This document shows, piece after piece, positions 41,232-49,281 of a stretch of DNA of 64,000 nt. The notes under the pieces were generated by a model that was not told the DNA's origin, ran no database searches, and was given only the letters and a program-made list of their open reading frames with translations. The position numbers and the translations under genes are program-made. Origin of the DNA: an uncultured Alphaproteobacteria bacterium (lineage in GTDB: Bacteria; Pseudomonadota; Alphaproteobacteria; Rhizobiales; Ancalomicrobiaceae); NCBI GenBank assembly GCA_937864925.1, contig CALMFH010000064.1:19053-83052 (forward strand). Direction: 5' to 3'. The first letter of the stretch is position 1. The number at the start of each line of letters is the position of its first letter.

Positions 41232-42223
41232 TCTTCCACCCGCCGATCCTCGCCCTGATCGCCGCCTCGCTGATCTCCTCGCTGGTGCTCGCCGGCGCCG
41301 GCCTCTTCGCCGTGCGCCTGTTGCGTCACTGGGATCCGGCGAGCGGCGCCGAGCGGCAGATCGAGCTCGAGCGCATCACCACCCTGGTCTCCACCGTCGT
41401 CGCCTTCGTGCTGGTGGTCGAGGCGGCGAGCCTCGTTCTCTTCGCCTTCAACGCCGACCGCATGGCGCCGCTCTTCGTCGGGGCGATGTGTGCGGTCGGA
41501 TCGCTGAACGCCAGCGTCTGGGGATTTCCGACGCTGTGGGCCAAGATCGTCGTCTTCTTCGCCGCCTTCGTCTGGCTCGCCGTCGACCGCGTCGACGGGC
41601 GCACCCGCGACTGGGCCCTGATCCGGCCGAAATATGCCGGCCTCCTCGTCCTGGCGCCGCTGGTCTTCGCCGAGGGCGCGCTCGAACTCGCCTATTTCCT
41701 CGACCTGAAGGCCGACACCATCACCTCGTGCTGCGGCAAGCTCTTCGGCGAGGACAAGCCGAACCTCGGCGGCGATCTCGCGGCGCTCGATCCCTTCCAG
41801 GCGATGGGACTGCTCGCCGGCGGGCTCGCTCTGGCGATCGGCCTCGGTGTCGTGGCGGCGCGCGGACGGCTGCTCGCGGCGCTGCACGGCGTCGTGTCGC
41901 TCGCCGTCTTCGGTCTGGCGCTGGCGGCGATCGTCTCGGCGATCGCACCCTACGTCTACGAACAGCCGCACCATCATTGCCCGTTCTGCATTCTCAAACG
42001 CGAATACGGCCACGTCGGTTTCGCGCTCTATGTGCCGCTCTTCGTCGCGACCGGCGCGGGCCTCGCCTCGGCTCTGTTGGTGCCGTTCGAGGGGCGGATC
42101 GACGGTGCCGTGGCGACGGCGGCGCGACGCGGGCTGACCCGAACGGCGGTCGTCGGCCATCTCCTCTTCGCCGTCGTGGCCGTGGTGCTGGTGATGCGGT
42201 CCGGCCTGACGCTCACCCCGTGA
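41228..42223 (+). CDS. Multi-pass membrane protein with HHHCPFC motif, unknown
   Basis: A 331-residue inner-membrane protein, not assigned to a known family. About eight hydrophobic segments are visible. Possible metal or redox residues: M79 and C88 near a membrane face, a C168-C169 pair in TSCCGKLF, and HHHCPFCILKREYGH at 248-262 (H248-H250, C251, C254, H262). The last motif lies in a loop just before a helix. It ends the NosL operon, overlapping the ATPase stop, and its 3' end overlaps the convergent ATPase by 11 bp. Roles such as copper conduit or thiol-redox partner are guesses. Confidence 0.78.
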   Translation: MIFHPPILALIAASLISSLVLAGAGLFAVRLLRHWDPASGAERQIELERITTLVSTVVAFVLVVEAASLVLFAFNADRMAPLFVGAMCAVGSLNASVWGFPTLWAKIVVFFAAFVWLAVDRVDGRTRDWALIRPKYAGLLVLAPLVFAEGALELAYFLDLKADTITSCCGKLFGEDKPNLGGDLAALDPFQAMGLLAGGLALAIGLGVVAARGRLLAALHGVVSLAVFGLALAAIVSAIAPYVYEQPHHHCPFCILKREYGHVGFALYVPLFVATGAGLASALLVPFEGRIDGAVATAARRGLTRTAVVGHLLFAVVAVVLVMRSGLTLTP

Positions 42224-42938
42224 GGTCGCCTGGGCGAGAGGCCATGTCCTCGATCCGCCCGTCGCGCAGATGGAACAGGCGGTCGAAGCGGCCGAGGATC
42301 TTCTCGTCGTGGGTGACGACGACCACGGTCGCCGACTGCTCCACCGCCACCTTGCGCAACAGGTCCATGACGATGCCGGCACGCTCGCCGTCGAGCGCCG
42401 CCGTCGGTTCGTCGGCGAGGATGATGCGCGGCCGGTTGGCCAGTGCCCGAGCGATGGCGACGCGCTGCGCCTCGCCGCCGGAGAGCGACGACGGCTTGGC
42501 CGCCTTGCGATGGCCGACTTCGAGATAGTCGAGGAGTTCGTGCGCCCGAGCGAAGGCGTCCGTCGTCGCGGCCCCGGCCATGTCGAGGACGAGGGCGACG
42601 TTCTCGCTCACGTCGAGGAACGGCAGGAGGTTGTGGAACTGGAAGATGAAGCCGACCTTCTCGAGCCGCAGGCGCCTCAGATCCGGGCGCAGCCACTTGC
42701 CCTCCCACACCGTCTCGCCGTCGAGACGCAGGGTGCCGGCCGACGGCTCGACGATGCAGCCGATCAGATTGAGGAGCGTCGTCTTGCCCGAGCCGGAGGG
42801 GCCGAGCAGGCCGACCACCTCGCCGGGCCACAGATCGAGATCGACCGTCCTCAACGCGTCGACGCGGGTCTCGCCCTCGCCGTAGTGTTTGGCGAGGCCG
42901 CGACATTCGACCAGGGGACGGGGGTTGTCGCCGGTCAT
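42213..42938 (-). CDS. ABC transporter ATPase (TetR operon)
   Basis: A 241-residue LolD/MacB-class ATPase. Walker A GPSGSGKT at 46-53, signature LSGGEAQR near 151, and ILADEPTAALDGERAG. It is the last gene of the leftward TetR-adaptor-permease operon, starting 1 bp after the permease stop. Its end overlaps the opposing membrane-protein gene by 11 bp. Confidence 0.9.
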   Translation of the reverse strand: MTGDNPRPLVECRGLAKHYGEGETRVDALRTVDLDLWPGEVVGLLGPSGSGKTTLLNLIGCIVEPSAGTLRLDGETVWEGKWLRPDLRRLRLEKVGFIFQFHNLLPFLDVSENVALVLDMAGAATTDAFARAHELLDYLEVGHRKAAKPSSLSGGEAQRVAIARALANRPRIILADEPTAALDGERAGIVMDLLRKVAVEQSATVVVVTHDEKILGRFDRLFHLRDGRIEDMASRPGDLTG

Positions 42939-42939
42939 T

Positions 42940-44076
42940 TCAGCCTCCCAGCGCCGTCGCCGGATCGACGCGCAGCGCCAGCCGCACGCCGAGCCCGCTC
43001 GCCACCAGACAGACGACGATCACCACCAGCCCGAGCGAGGCGGCATCCTCCGGCAGCATCACCACGCGGCGCGGGAAGAAGTCCTTGGCCGAGGCGATCA
43101 GGCTCGCCCCGACCGAGAAGCCGATCAGACCCAACGCCAACGCCTGCTGCACGATGAGACCGACGATACGGCCATCGGGCGCGCCGATCAGCTTCAGCGT
43201 GGCGATCTCGCGGATCTTGTCCATGGTCATGGTGTAGATGATCAGGGCGATGATCACCGTGGAGACGGTGAGGAGCACCGTGGTGAAGAGGCCGATCTGC
43301 TGGCGTGCCTTCTCGACCACCGAGCGGGTGAGGATGGTCTCCTGGTCGTCCTGGGTCATGGCGGCGAGATGCTTCCAGCGTTTCGCCGCCTCGACCACCG
43401 CCTCGACCGAAGCGCCCGGAGCGACGCGCGCCACCACGGCGTTGATCGTGTCGGGGGCACCGGCCGCCACCGGCCCGCGCGCCGCCTCGCGCCGCGCCGG
43501 GGCCGGTGACAGGCGGAACTGCAGCACCTGACTGTCTCTGAGCGCCATCCACACCACCGGATCGCCGCCGGAGGAGACGGCGCCGCGCGTCGTTCCGACC
43601 ACGGTGAAGACATCGCCGCCGAGGGGGATGCGCTCGCCGACGACGAGACCGGTCTTGACGTCGGCGACGATCTCGAACCGGCTGCGGGCGAGGCCACGCC
43701 CCTCGGCGATCGCCGGCGGACCACCGAGCCGGCCGGGCTCGTATCCGACGACCTGCAGGCGGAGCTTGCGGTCGCGATGGGTCGCCTCCAGCGACTGGAA
43801 GGTCATCGAACCGGTTTCGGTGACGCCGGCGAGGCGGGCGATCGATTCGCGCGTGTCGCCGGGAATGCGCGATCCCTCCGCGAAGGGGCCGCGGGTGCCG
43901 GTCTCCACCACCCAGACCTCGGCGGCCGGCGCCCGGACGAGGCCGAGCGCATCGGCGACGAGGCCGCGATAGATGCCGATCATCGACAGCACCACGCCGA
44001 GCAACAGCCCGAGGCCGACGGCGGTCAGCAGGAAGCGGCCGAGATGGTGGCGGATGTCGCGCAGCGCCAGGTTCAC
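42940..44076 (-). CDS. FtsX/MacB-type ABC transporter permease (TetR operon)
   Basis: A 378-residue permease, one helix near 12-35 (FLLTAVGLGLLLGVVLSMIG), a large periplasmic domain with VVETGTRGPFAEGSRIPGD, then three helices (about 260-285, 310-330, 345-370). The KIREIATLKLIGAPDGRIV loop is the coupling segment. Similar in layout to DevC/MacB permeases that work with an adaptor. Overlaps the adaptor gene by 4 bp. Confidence 0.88.
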   Translation of the reverse strand: MNLALRDIRHHLGRFLLTAVGLGLLLGVVLSMIGIYRGLVADALGLVRAPAAEVWVVETGTRGPFAEGSRIPGDTRESIARLAGVTETGSMTFQSLEATHRDRKLRLQVVGYEPGRLGGPPAIAEGRGLARSRFEIVADVKTGLVVGERIPLGGDVFTVVGTTRGAVSSGGDPVVWMALRDSQVLQFRLSPAPARREAARGPVAAGAPDTINAVVARVAPGASVEAVVEAAKRWKHLAAMTQDDQETILTRSVVEKARQQIGLFTTVLLTVSTVIIALIIYTMTMDKIREIATLKLIGAPDGRIVGLIVQQALALGLIGFSVGASLIASAKDFFPRRVVMLPEDAASLGLVVIVVCLVASGLGVRLALRVDPATALGG

Positions 44077-45239
44077 GGGTTGGCCTCCGGGCCGGCGAGG
44101 CGGACGGCGCGACCGTCACGGAAGCTGCCGGTATCCTTCGTGACGACGATCCGGGTACCGTCGGGAAGTCCGCCGATCACTTCGATCCTGCCGTCAAGCA
44201 GGCGCGCGCCGAGCCGCAGACGGGCCTCCTTCAGCCGGCCGCCGGCGACCACCCACCCGACCGCCTCGGCCGGTCCGACCATGCGCAGGGCGGTCTCGGG
44301 CACCAACAGAGCCCGCGCCAGGCGGCCGGTCGTCACGATCACCTCGGCCTGTTCGCCGAGGTGGAATTCGGCCGGGCAGTCGTCGCAGGCGACGAAGACG
44401 CGGCGCTCTTCGCCGACCCGGTCGTTCTCGAGGCCGACGCGGTCGACCCGCCCGACGAAGGTGCGATCGGGCCGGGAGCGCAGCCGCACCTCGGCCGGAT
44501 GGCCGACGGCGAGAGCGCCGACGCGGGCTTCGTCGACGAAGGCCTGGATCCACACCGAGACCGGATCGACCAGGGTGAACAGCGCTTCGCCGGGGTTCAT
44601 CACCGCGCCGAGTTCGCGGTGGCGGGCGATCACCACGCCGTCGAAGGGCGCACGCAGGCGGTGACGTTCGTGGAGCACGCCGTCGAGCGCCGCCTGGGCA
44701 CGCGCCGCGGTGAGCGCCACCCGCGCTGCCTCGACGTCGCGCTCGGCGACGGCGGCATCGGCCTCGGCGACGCGGGCGTCGAGTTCGGCCTGCTCGGCCG
44801 CTTCGATCGACACGGTCTGACGCTCGACCAGCGAGCGCCGGCGATCGTCGACCCGCCGCTTCTGCTGGGCGACGACCCGAGCGCGGGCGGCGAGGGCCTC
44901 GGACCTCGACAGTGCCGCCTCCGCGGCGACGACCCCGGCCTGCGATTTGTCGAGCCGGGCGCGGGCCTCGCCGTCGTCGAGGCGGGCGAGAAGATCACCG
45001 GCCTTCACCCGGTCGCCGTGATCGACCCGGACCTCGACCAGAGCCGCCTGGGTCTCGAAGCCGAGGCGGGTCGAGATCCGCGCCTCCTGGGTACCGAGAC
45101 CGAAGACGGCGACGGCGACGTCGCTCTCGGGGCGAGCCACCTCGACCTCGACGGGTCGCGAGGTCAGAAACAGGCGCAGACCGATGCCGGCAACCGCGAT
45201 GGCCAGGACGACGAGGAGCAGGCGGAGGAGGCGGGTCAT
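44073..45239 (-). CDS. HlyD/MacA-like periplasmic adaptor subunit
   Basis: A 388-residue membrane-fusion protein. N-terminal anchor (LLRLLLVVLAIAVAGIGLRL), a biotinyl-lipoyl-type segment (VRVDHGDRVKAGDLLARLDD), a long Ala/Arg/Glu-rich coiled coil (about 85-185), the second lipoyl half RLRAPFDGVVIARHRELGAV, and a beta-barrel end. A CDDCPAEFHLGEQAEV stretch has two cysteines, unusual for the family. ATG 45239 overlaps the tetR stop. With the split permease and ATPase it should form a MacAB-like exporter; an outer-membrane TolC is not encoded nearby. Confidence 0.9.
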   Translation of the reverse strand: MTRLLRLLLVVLAIAVAGIGLRLFLTSRPVEVEVARPESDVAVAVFGLGTQEARISTRLGFETQAALVEVRVDHGDRVKAGDLLARLDDGEARARLDKSQAGVVAAEAALSRSEALAARARVVAQQKRRVDDRRRSLVERQTVSIEAAEQAELDARVAEADAAVAERDVEAARVALTAARAQAALDGVLHERHRLRAPFDGVVIARHRELGAVMNPGEALFTLVDPVSVWIQAFVDEARVGALAVGHPAEVRLRSRPDRTFVGRVDRVGLENDRVGEERRVFVACDDCPAEFHLGEQAEVIVTTGRLARALLVPETALRMVGPAEAVGWVVAGGRLKEARLRLGARLLDGRIEVIGGLPDGTRIVVTKDTGSFRDGRAVRLAGPEANP

Positions 45240-45832
45240 GGGCGGGAACCGGGTTCGGCGCGGAGCATCCCGGCCAGTTGCAGATCGAGGAGGCGTCGCG
45301 CTTCGGCGACGAGGTCGAAGCCGCGACCGGCGAGCGACCAACGCAGTGCGAGGCCCTGGAGGAGGCCGAGGACGAGCAGCGCCGCATCCATCGGCGCGAC
45401 CGTCACGCGTCGGCCGAGCGCGGTGAAGGCGGCGACGAGACGACCGGTCAGATCGGCCATCAGGCCGCGGAACACCGCCGCCAACGCCGGGTTCGACACC
45501 CTCAGTTCATGAGAGAAGACGATCGCCAGGATCGACGGCTCGGCGGTCACCAGACGGGTCTGGGCTTCGACGATGCGGCGGAGAGTCCCCTCCGGCGATG
45601 GCGATCCCGCCTCCGCTTCGGCCCATCCGGCACGCATCCGCATCGCGACGTGTTCGGCCACCGCCACCCACAGCGCCTCGCGGGTCGCGAAGTGGCGGAA
45701 GATCGCCGGCTGGGAGATGCCCACTGCCGTCGCCACCGCCGGCGTGCCGAGCCGGTCCGGTCCGACCTCGACAGAGAGGCGGAGGACGGTCTCGATGATC
45801 TCGGTACGGCGGAGCTCGGCGGGCTTGCGCAT
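45236..45832 (-). CDS. TetR-family transcriptional repressor
   Basis: A 198-residue regulator. The N-terminal HTH has LRRTEIIETVLRLSVEVGPDRL and VATAVGISQPAIFRHFATREAL (about 7-50); the C-terminal ligand-binding part is helical. It is the first gene of the exporter operon, and a 24-bp perfect palindrome ends 33 bp upstream of its start and begins 9 bp from it. This is the usual arrangement for self-repression. The inducing ligand is unknown. Confidence 0.9.
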   Translation of the reverse strand: MRKPAELRRTEIIETVLRLSVEVGPDRLGTPAVATAVGISQPAIFRHFATREALWVAVAEHVAMRMRAGWAEAEAGSPSPEGTLRRIVEAQTRLVTAEPSILAIVFSHELRVSNPALAAVFRGLMADLTGRLVAAFTALGRRVTVAPMDAALLVLGLLQGLALRWSLAGRGFDLVAEARRLLDLQLAGMLRAEPGSRP

Positions 45833-45841
45833 GGTCGGCTA

Positions 45842-45865
45842 TGGTGAGTTATCGATAACTCACCA
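45842..45865. promoter_or_regulatory. 24-bp perfect palindrome, probable TetR operator
   Basis: TGGTGAGTTATC and its exact complement meet at the centre, giving a 24-bp perfect inverted repeat 9 bp upstream of the tetR start codon. Its AT-rich core (TTATCGATAA) stands out in this GC-rich DNA. It is placed to block transcription of the whole exporter operon. Confidence 0.8.
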
Positions 45866-45942
45866 ATAACGACGAACCGACCACGATGCAAGAAGACGAG
45901 GGCGAGCCCCGACTTCGAACGGTCCCTTCGTTCCCGCTGATT

Positions 45943-46143
45943 TCAGCCCGGCTTGACCTGCGGCCGCGTCTCGGCCGTCGCCTCGCGTTGCGCCTCTTCG
46001 AGGTCGAGCTCGTCGGCGGGCTTCAGGTCGTGCAGAAAGACCTTGGATTCGTCGGAGAACCAGGCGCGGATCGGTCCGGCGAGCGCGACCACCAGTCCGA
46101 TGAAGACGGCGATGCCGATGACGATCAACACGAGGTCGGACAT
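45943..46143 (-). CDS. Small membrane protein, unknown
   Basis: A 66-residue protein with one membrane helix at 3-22 (DLVLIVIGIAVFIGLVVALA) and an acidic cytoplasmic tail containing HDLKPADELDLEEAQREA. The ATG at 46143 has GGAGGAGAG 6 bp upstream, a strong ribosome site, which is the main reason to call it a gene. It lies between the tetR promoter and the divergent glnD. I do not recognise the family. Confidence 0.65.
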   Translation of the reverse strand: MSDLVLIVIGIAVFIGLVVALAGPIRAWFSDESKVFLHDLKPADELDLEEAQREATAETRPQVKPG

Positions 46144-46455
46144 GTGGCTCTCCTCCACCCCGAAGCGGTCCGCACCGCGGCCAACGTGGCCCGACGGCAC
46201 CCTTCTTTCTGAAATCTAGCGCGATTTCGACGTCGTTTCAGGATGGGAACCTTGCGGAGAGGGGAGAACCGCAGACCGGCGGATCTCCCCGGGACACCGA
46301 CGCCCGAGGGCCGCGACCTCGATCGCACGCACGGAAATTCCGTCGCGGCGGTGCGATCGGCGATGGAAAGCGGCGCGGTGGACGGCTATTTTCGCCCGAT
46401 CGCAATTCGGCGTTCGGGCGCGACGCGCGCCGTCCCCGGCAGAATCGGAGCATCG

Positions 46456-49239
46456 ATGGTCGCGACCGACCGTTTCGCAGGACTGATCGATGCCGACGAT
46501 CTGCGTCGGCGGCTCTCCGCTCTCGTCGCCGAGGGGACCGACGGCGGCAATCCGACGGTTCGAGCCGCGGCGCTGGCGATCCTCAAGGAGGTGCGTCAGG
46601 AAACGCGCGTCCGCATCCAGGAACTCCTGCTCGTCGACAAGCGCGGCGTGCGCTGCGCCGAACGGCTCTCCTTCGTCCAGGACGAGCTGATCCGGGTGAT
46701 CCACGACTTCGCCGTCGCACACGTCTACCCGGTGACCAATCGCTCCTCGGCCGAGCGCATGTCGATCGCCGCGGTCGGTGGCTACGGCCGGGCGACGCTG
46801 GCGCCGGGCTCCGACATCGATCTCCTGTTCATCCTGCCCTACAAGCAGACGCCCTGGGGCGAGAGCGTCGTCGAATACATCCTCTACATGCTGTGGGACA
46901 TGGGCCTGAAGGTCGGTCACGCCACCCGCAACGTCGAGGAATGCATCCGCCTGTCGCGATCGGATCTGACCATCCGCACCGCCATCCTCGAAGCGCGCTA
47001 CATCTGGGGCGACCGGCCGCTGTTCGACGAACTGACGATGCGTTTCGACCGTGACGTCGTCCAGGGCACCGGCCGCGACTACATCGCCGCCAAGCTCGCC
47101 GAGCGCGACGAGCGCCACAAACGCCAGGGCATGAGCCGCTATCTGGTGGAGCCCAACATCAAGGAGGGCAAGGGCGGCCTGCGCGATCTGCAGACCCTGT
47201 TCTGGATCGCCAAGTACTTCTACCGGGCGAAGAACGCCCGCGATCTGATCGCCGCCGGGGTGTTCTCGACCGCCGAATACCGCCGCTTCGAGCGCTGCGA
47301 CGATTTCCTGTGGGGGGTGCGCTGCCACATGCACTTCGCCACCGGTCGGGCCGAAGAGCGCCTGTCCTTCGACCTGCAGCGCGAGATCGCCGCGCGCCTC
47401 GGTTATCAGGACAAGGCGGGTCTGCGCGCCGTCGAGCGCTTCATGAAGCACTATTTCCTCTTCGCCAAGAGCGTCGGCGACCTCACCCTGATCTTCTGCG
47501 CCGCGCTCGAGGAGGAGCACGTCAAACAGGCGCCGGTGCTCAACCGCTTCTTCGGCCGCTTCGCCCGCCGCCGCCGGCCCAAGGGCAACGGCGAGGCCTT
47601 CGTCGTCGATCATTCCCGCATCAACGTCGCCGACGACCATGTCTTCGAGCGCGATCCGTGCAACCTGATCCGCATCTTCCACGAGGCCGATCGCAACAAT
47701 CTCGACTTCCATCCCGATGCGCTGCAGCTGATCACCCGCTCGCTGCGCCTCATCGACGATCGGCTGCGCACCGACGAGACCGCCAACCGGCTCTTCCTCG
47801 AGCTGGTCGCCTCCCGTCACGACCCCGAGCGGGTGCTCCGTCGCATGAACGAGACCGGCGTGCTCGGCCGTTTCGTGCCGGATTTCGGCCGTATCGTCGC
47901 GATGATGCAGTTCAACATGTATCACCACTACACCGTCGACGAGCACCTCCTGCGCTCGATCGGCGAGTTGGCGGCGATCGAGAAGGGCACCATCGTCGAC
48001 GAGGTGCCGCTCGCCACCGAGCTCTTCGGCGGCATCCAGAACCGCAAGGTGGTCTACGTCGCGACGTTCCTGCACGACATCGCCAAGGGGCGGCCGGAAG
48101 ATCACTCGCTCTACGGCGGCGTCATCGCCCGCCGCCTCTGCCCGCGGCTCGGCCTCACCCCGGCGGAGACCGATTCGGTCGCGTGGCTGGTGGAGAACCA
48201 TCTGGTGATGAGTTCGGTCGCACAGGGGCGAGATCTCAACGACCGCCGCACCATCGAGACCTTCGCCGAAATCGTCCAGTCGCCGGAACGGCTGAAACTG
48301 CTGCACTGCCTCACCGTCGCCGACATCCGCGCCGTCGGCCCCGGCGTGTTCAACGGTTGGAAGGGCCAGTTGCTGCGCACCCTCTACTACGAGACCGAGC
48401 CCTATCTCGCCGGCGGCCACTCTCAGGTCGGCCGCGACCAGCGCGTCGCCCGCGCCAAGCAGGAACTGGCGGACAGGCTCACCGGCTGGAGCGAGGCCGA
48501 GAAGCAGGCCTACGTCGAGCGCCACTATCCGCCCTACTGGCTCCGAGTCGACCTGCCGCGCAAGATTCGCCACGCCGAGTTCATCCGTCAGGCGACCCGC
48601 GACCGCAAGCACCTCGCCACCGCGGTCATGCCGCACGTCTTCGAGGGCGTCACCGAGATCACCGTCCTCGCCGACGACCATCCGCGGCTCCTGTCGGCGA
48701 TCGCCGGCGCCTGCGCCGTGGCCGGCTCCAACATCGTCGACGCGCAGATCTACACCACCACCGACGGTCTGGCGCTCGACACCATCTTCGTTTCCCGCGA
48801 GTTCACCGACGACCACGACGAGATGCGGCGCGGCCAGCGCATCTCGGCACTGATCGAGAAGACCCTGACCGGGGTGGAACGTCTGCCCGACCAGGTGGCC
48901 CGCAAGACCGCGGCGCGCACCCGCATCGAGGCCTTCACCATCCCCACCGACGTGATGGTCAACAACTCCTGGTCGGATCGCTTCACCGTGCTCGAGGTTT
49001 CCGGCCTCGACCGCTCCGGCCTGCTCTACGACCTCACCCGCGAGATCTCCGATCTCAATCTAAACATCGCCTCCGCCCACATCGCCACCTTCGGCGAACG
49101 GGTGGTCGACGTCTTCTACGTGACCGATCTCTTCGGTCACAAGGTCGAGAATCGCTCGCGCGAGAAGACCATCCGCGAACATCTCCTCCGCGCCTACGAT
49201 CGGCAGGACCGCAAGAAGTCCGATCGCCTGTCGGCGTGA
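46456..49239 (+). CDS. glnD: Bifunctional uridylyltransferase/uridylyl-removing enzyme GlnD
   Basis: A 927-residue GlnD, the glutamine sensor that uridylylates and de-uridylylates PII proteins. The nucleotidyltransferase has GGYGRATLAPGSDIDLLF at about 110-127, the HD domain has FLHDIAKGRPEDHS near 538-551, and two ACT domains follow (EITVLADDHPRLLSAIAGAC and FTVLEVSGLDRSGLLYDLTR). The ATG at 46456 has CGGAG close upstream; the open frame continues 71 codons further without similarity. Length is typical for alphaproteobacteria. Confidence 0.97.
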   Translation: MVATDRFAGLIDADDLRRRLSALVAEGTDGGNPTVRAAALAILKEVRQETRVRIQELLLVDKRGVRCAERLSFVQDELIRVIHDFAVAHVYPVTNRSSAERMSIAAVGGYGRATLAPGSDIDLLFILPYKQTPWGESVVEYILYMLWDMGLKVGHATRNVEECIRLSRSDLTIRTAILEARYIWGDRPLFDELTMRFDRDVVQGTGRDYIAAKLAERDERHKRQGMSRYLVEPNIKEGKGGLRDLQTLFWIAKYFYRAKNARDLIAAGVFSTAEYRRFERCDDFLWGVRCHMHFATGRAEERLSFDLQREIAARLGYQDKAGLRAVERFMKHYFLFAKSVGDLTLIFCAALEEEHVKQAPVLNRFFGRFARRRRPKGNGEAFVVDHSRINVADDHVFERDPCNLIRIFHEADRNNLDFHPDALQLITRSLRLIDDRLRTDETANRLFLELVASRHDPERVLRRMNETGVLGRFVPDFGRIVAMMQFNMYHHYTVDEHLLRSIGELAAIEKGTIVDEVPLATELFGGIQNRKVVYVATFLHDIAKGRPEDHSLYGGVIARRLCPRLGLTPAETDSVAWLVENHLVMSSVAQGRDLNDRRTIETFAEIVQSPERLKLLHCLTVADIRAVGPGVFNGWKGQLLRTLYYETEPYLAGGHSQVGRDQRVARAKQELADRLTGWSEAEKQAYVERHYPPYWLRVDLPRKIRHAEFIRQATRDRKHLATAVMPHVFEGVTEITVLADDHPRLLSAIAGACAVAGSNIVDAQIYTTTDGLALDTIFVSREFTDDHDEMRRGQRISALIEKTLTGVERLPDQVARKTAARTRIEAFTIPTDVMVNNSWSDRFTVLEVSGLDRSGLLYDLTREISDLNLNIASAHIATFGERVVDVFYVTDLFGHKVENRSREKTIREHLLRAYDRQDRKKSDRLSA

Positions 49240-49281
49240 GCCGAACAGCGCGCGGCCATACCGTCGGGGACCTCGCCGCCC

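Noticed and set aside
41228..42223. VKOR/DsbB-like oxidoreductase for the HHHCPFC protein
   Set aside because: A CPFC tetrad near a helix resembles such enzymes, but helix number, order and the remaining conserved residues do not fit.
46216..48816. An 866-codon open frame on the minus strand across glnD
   Set aside because: Antisense shadow of GlnD with no recognisable domains.
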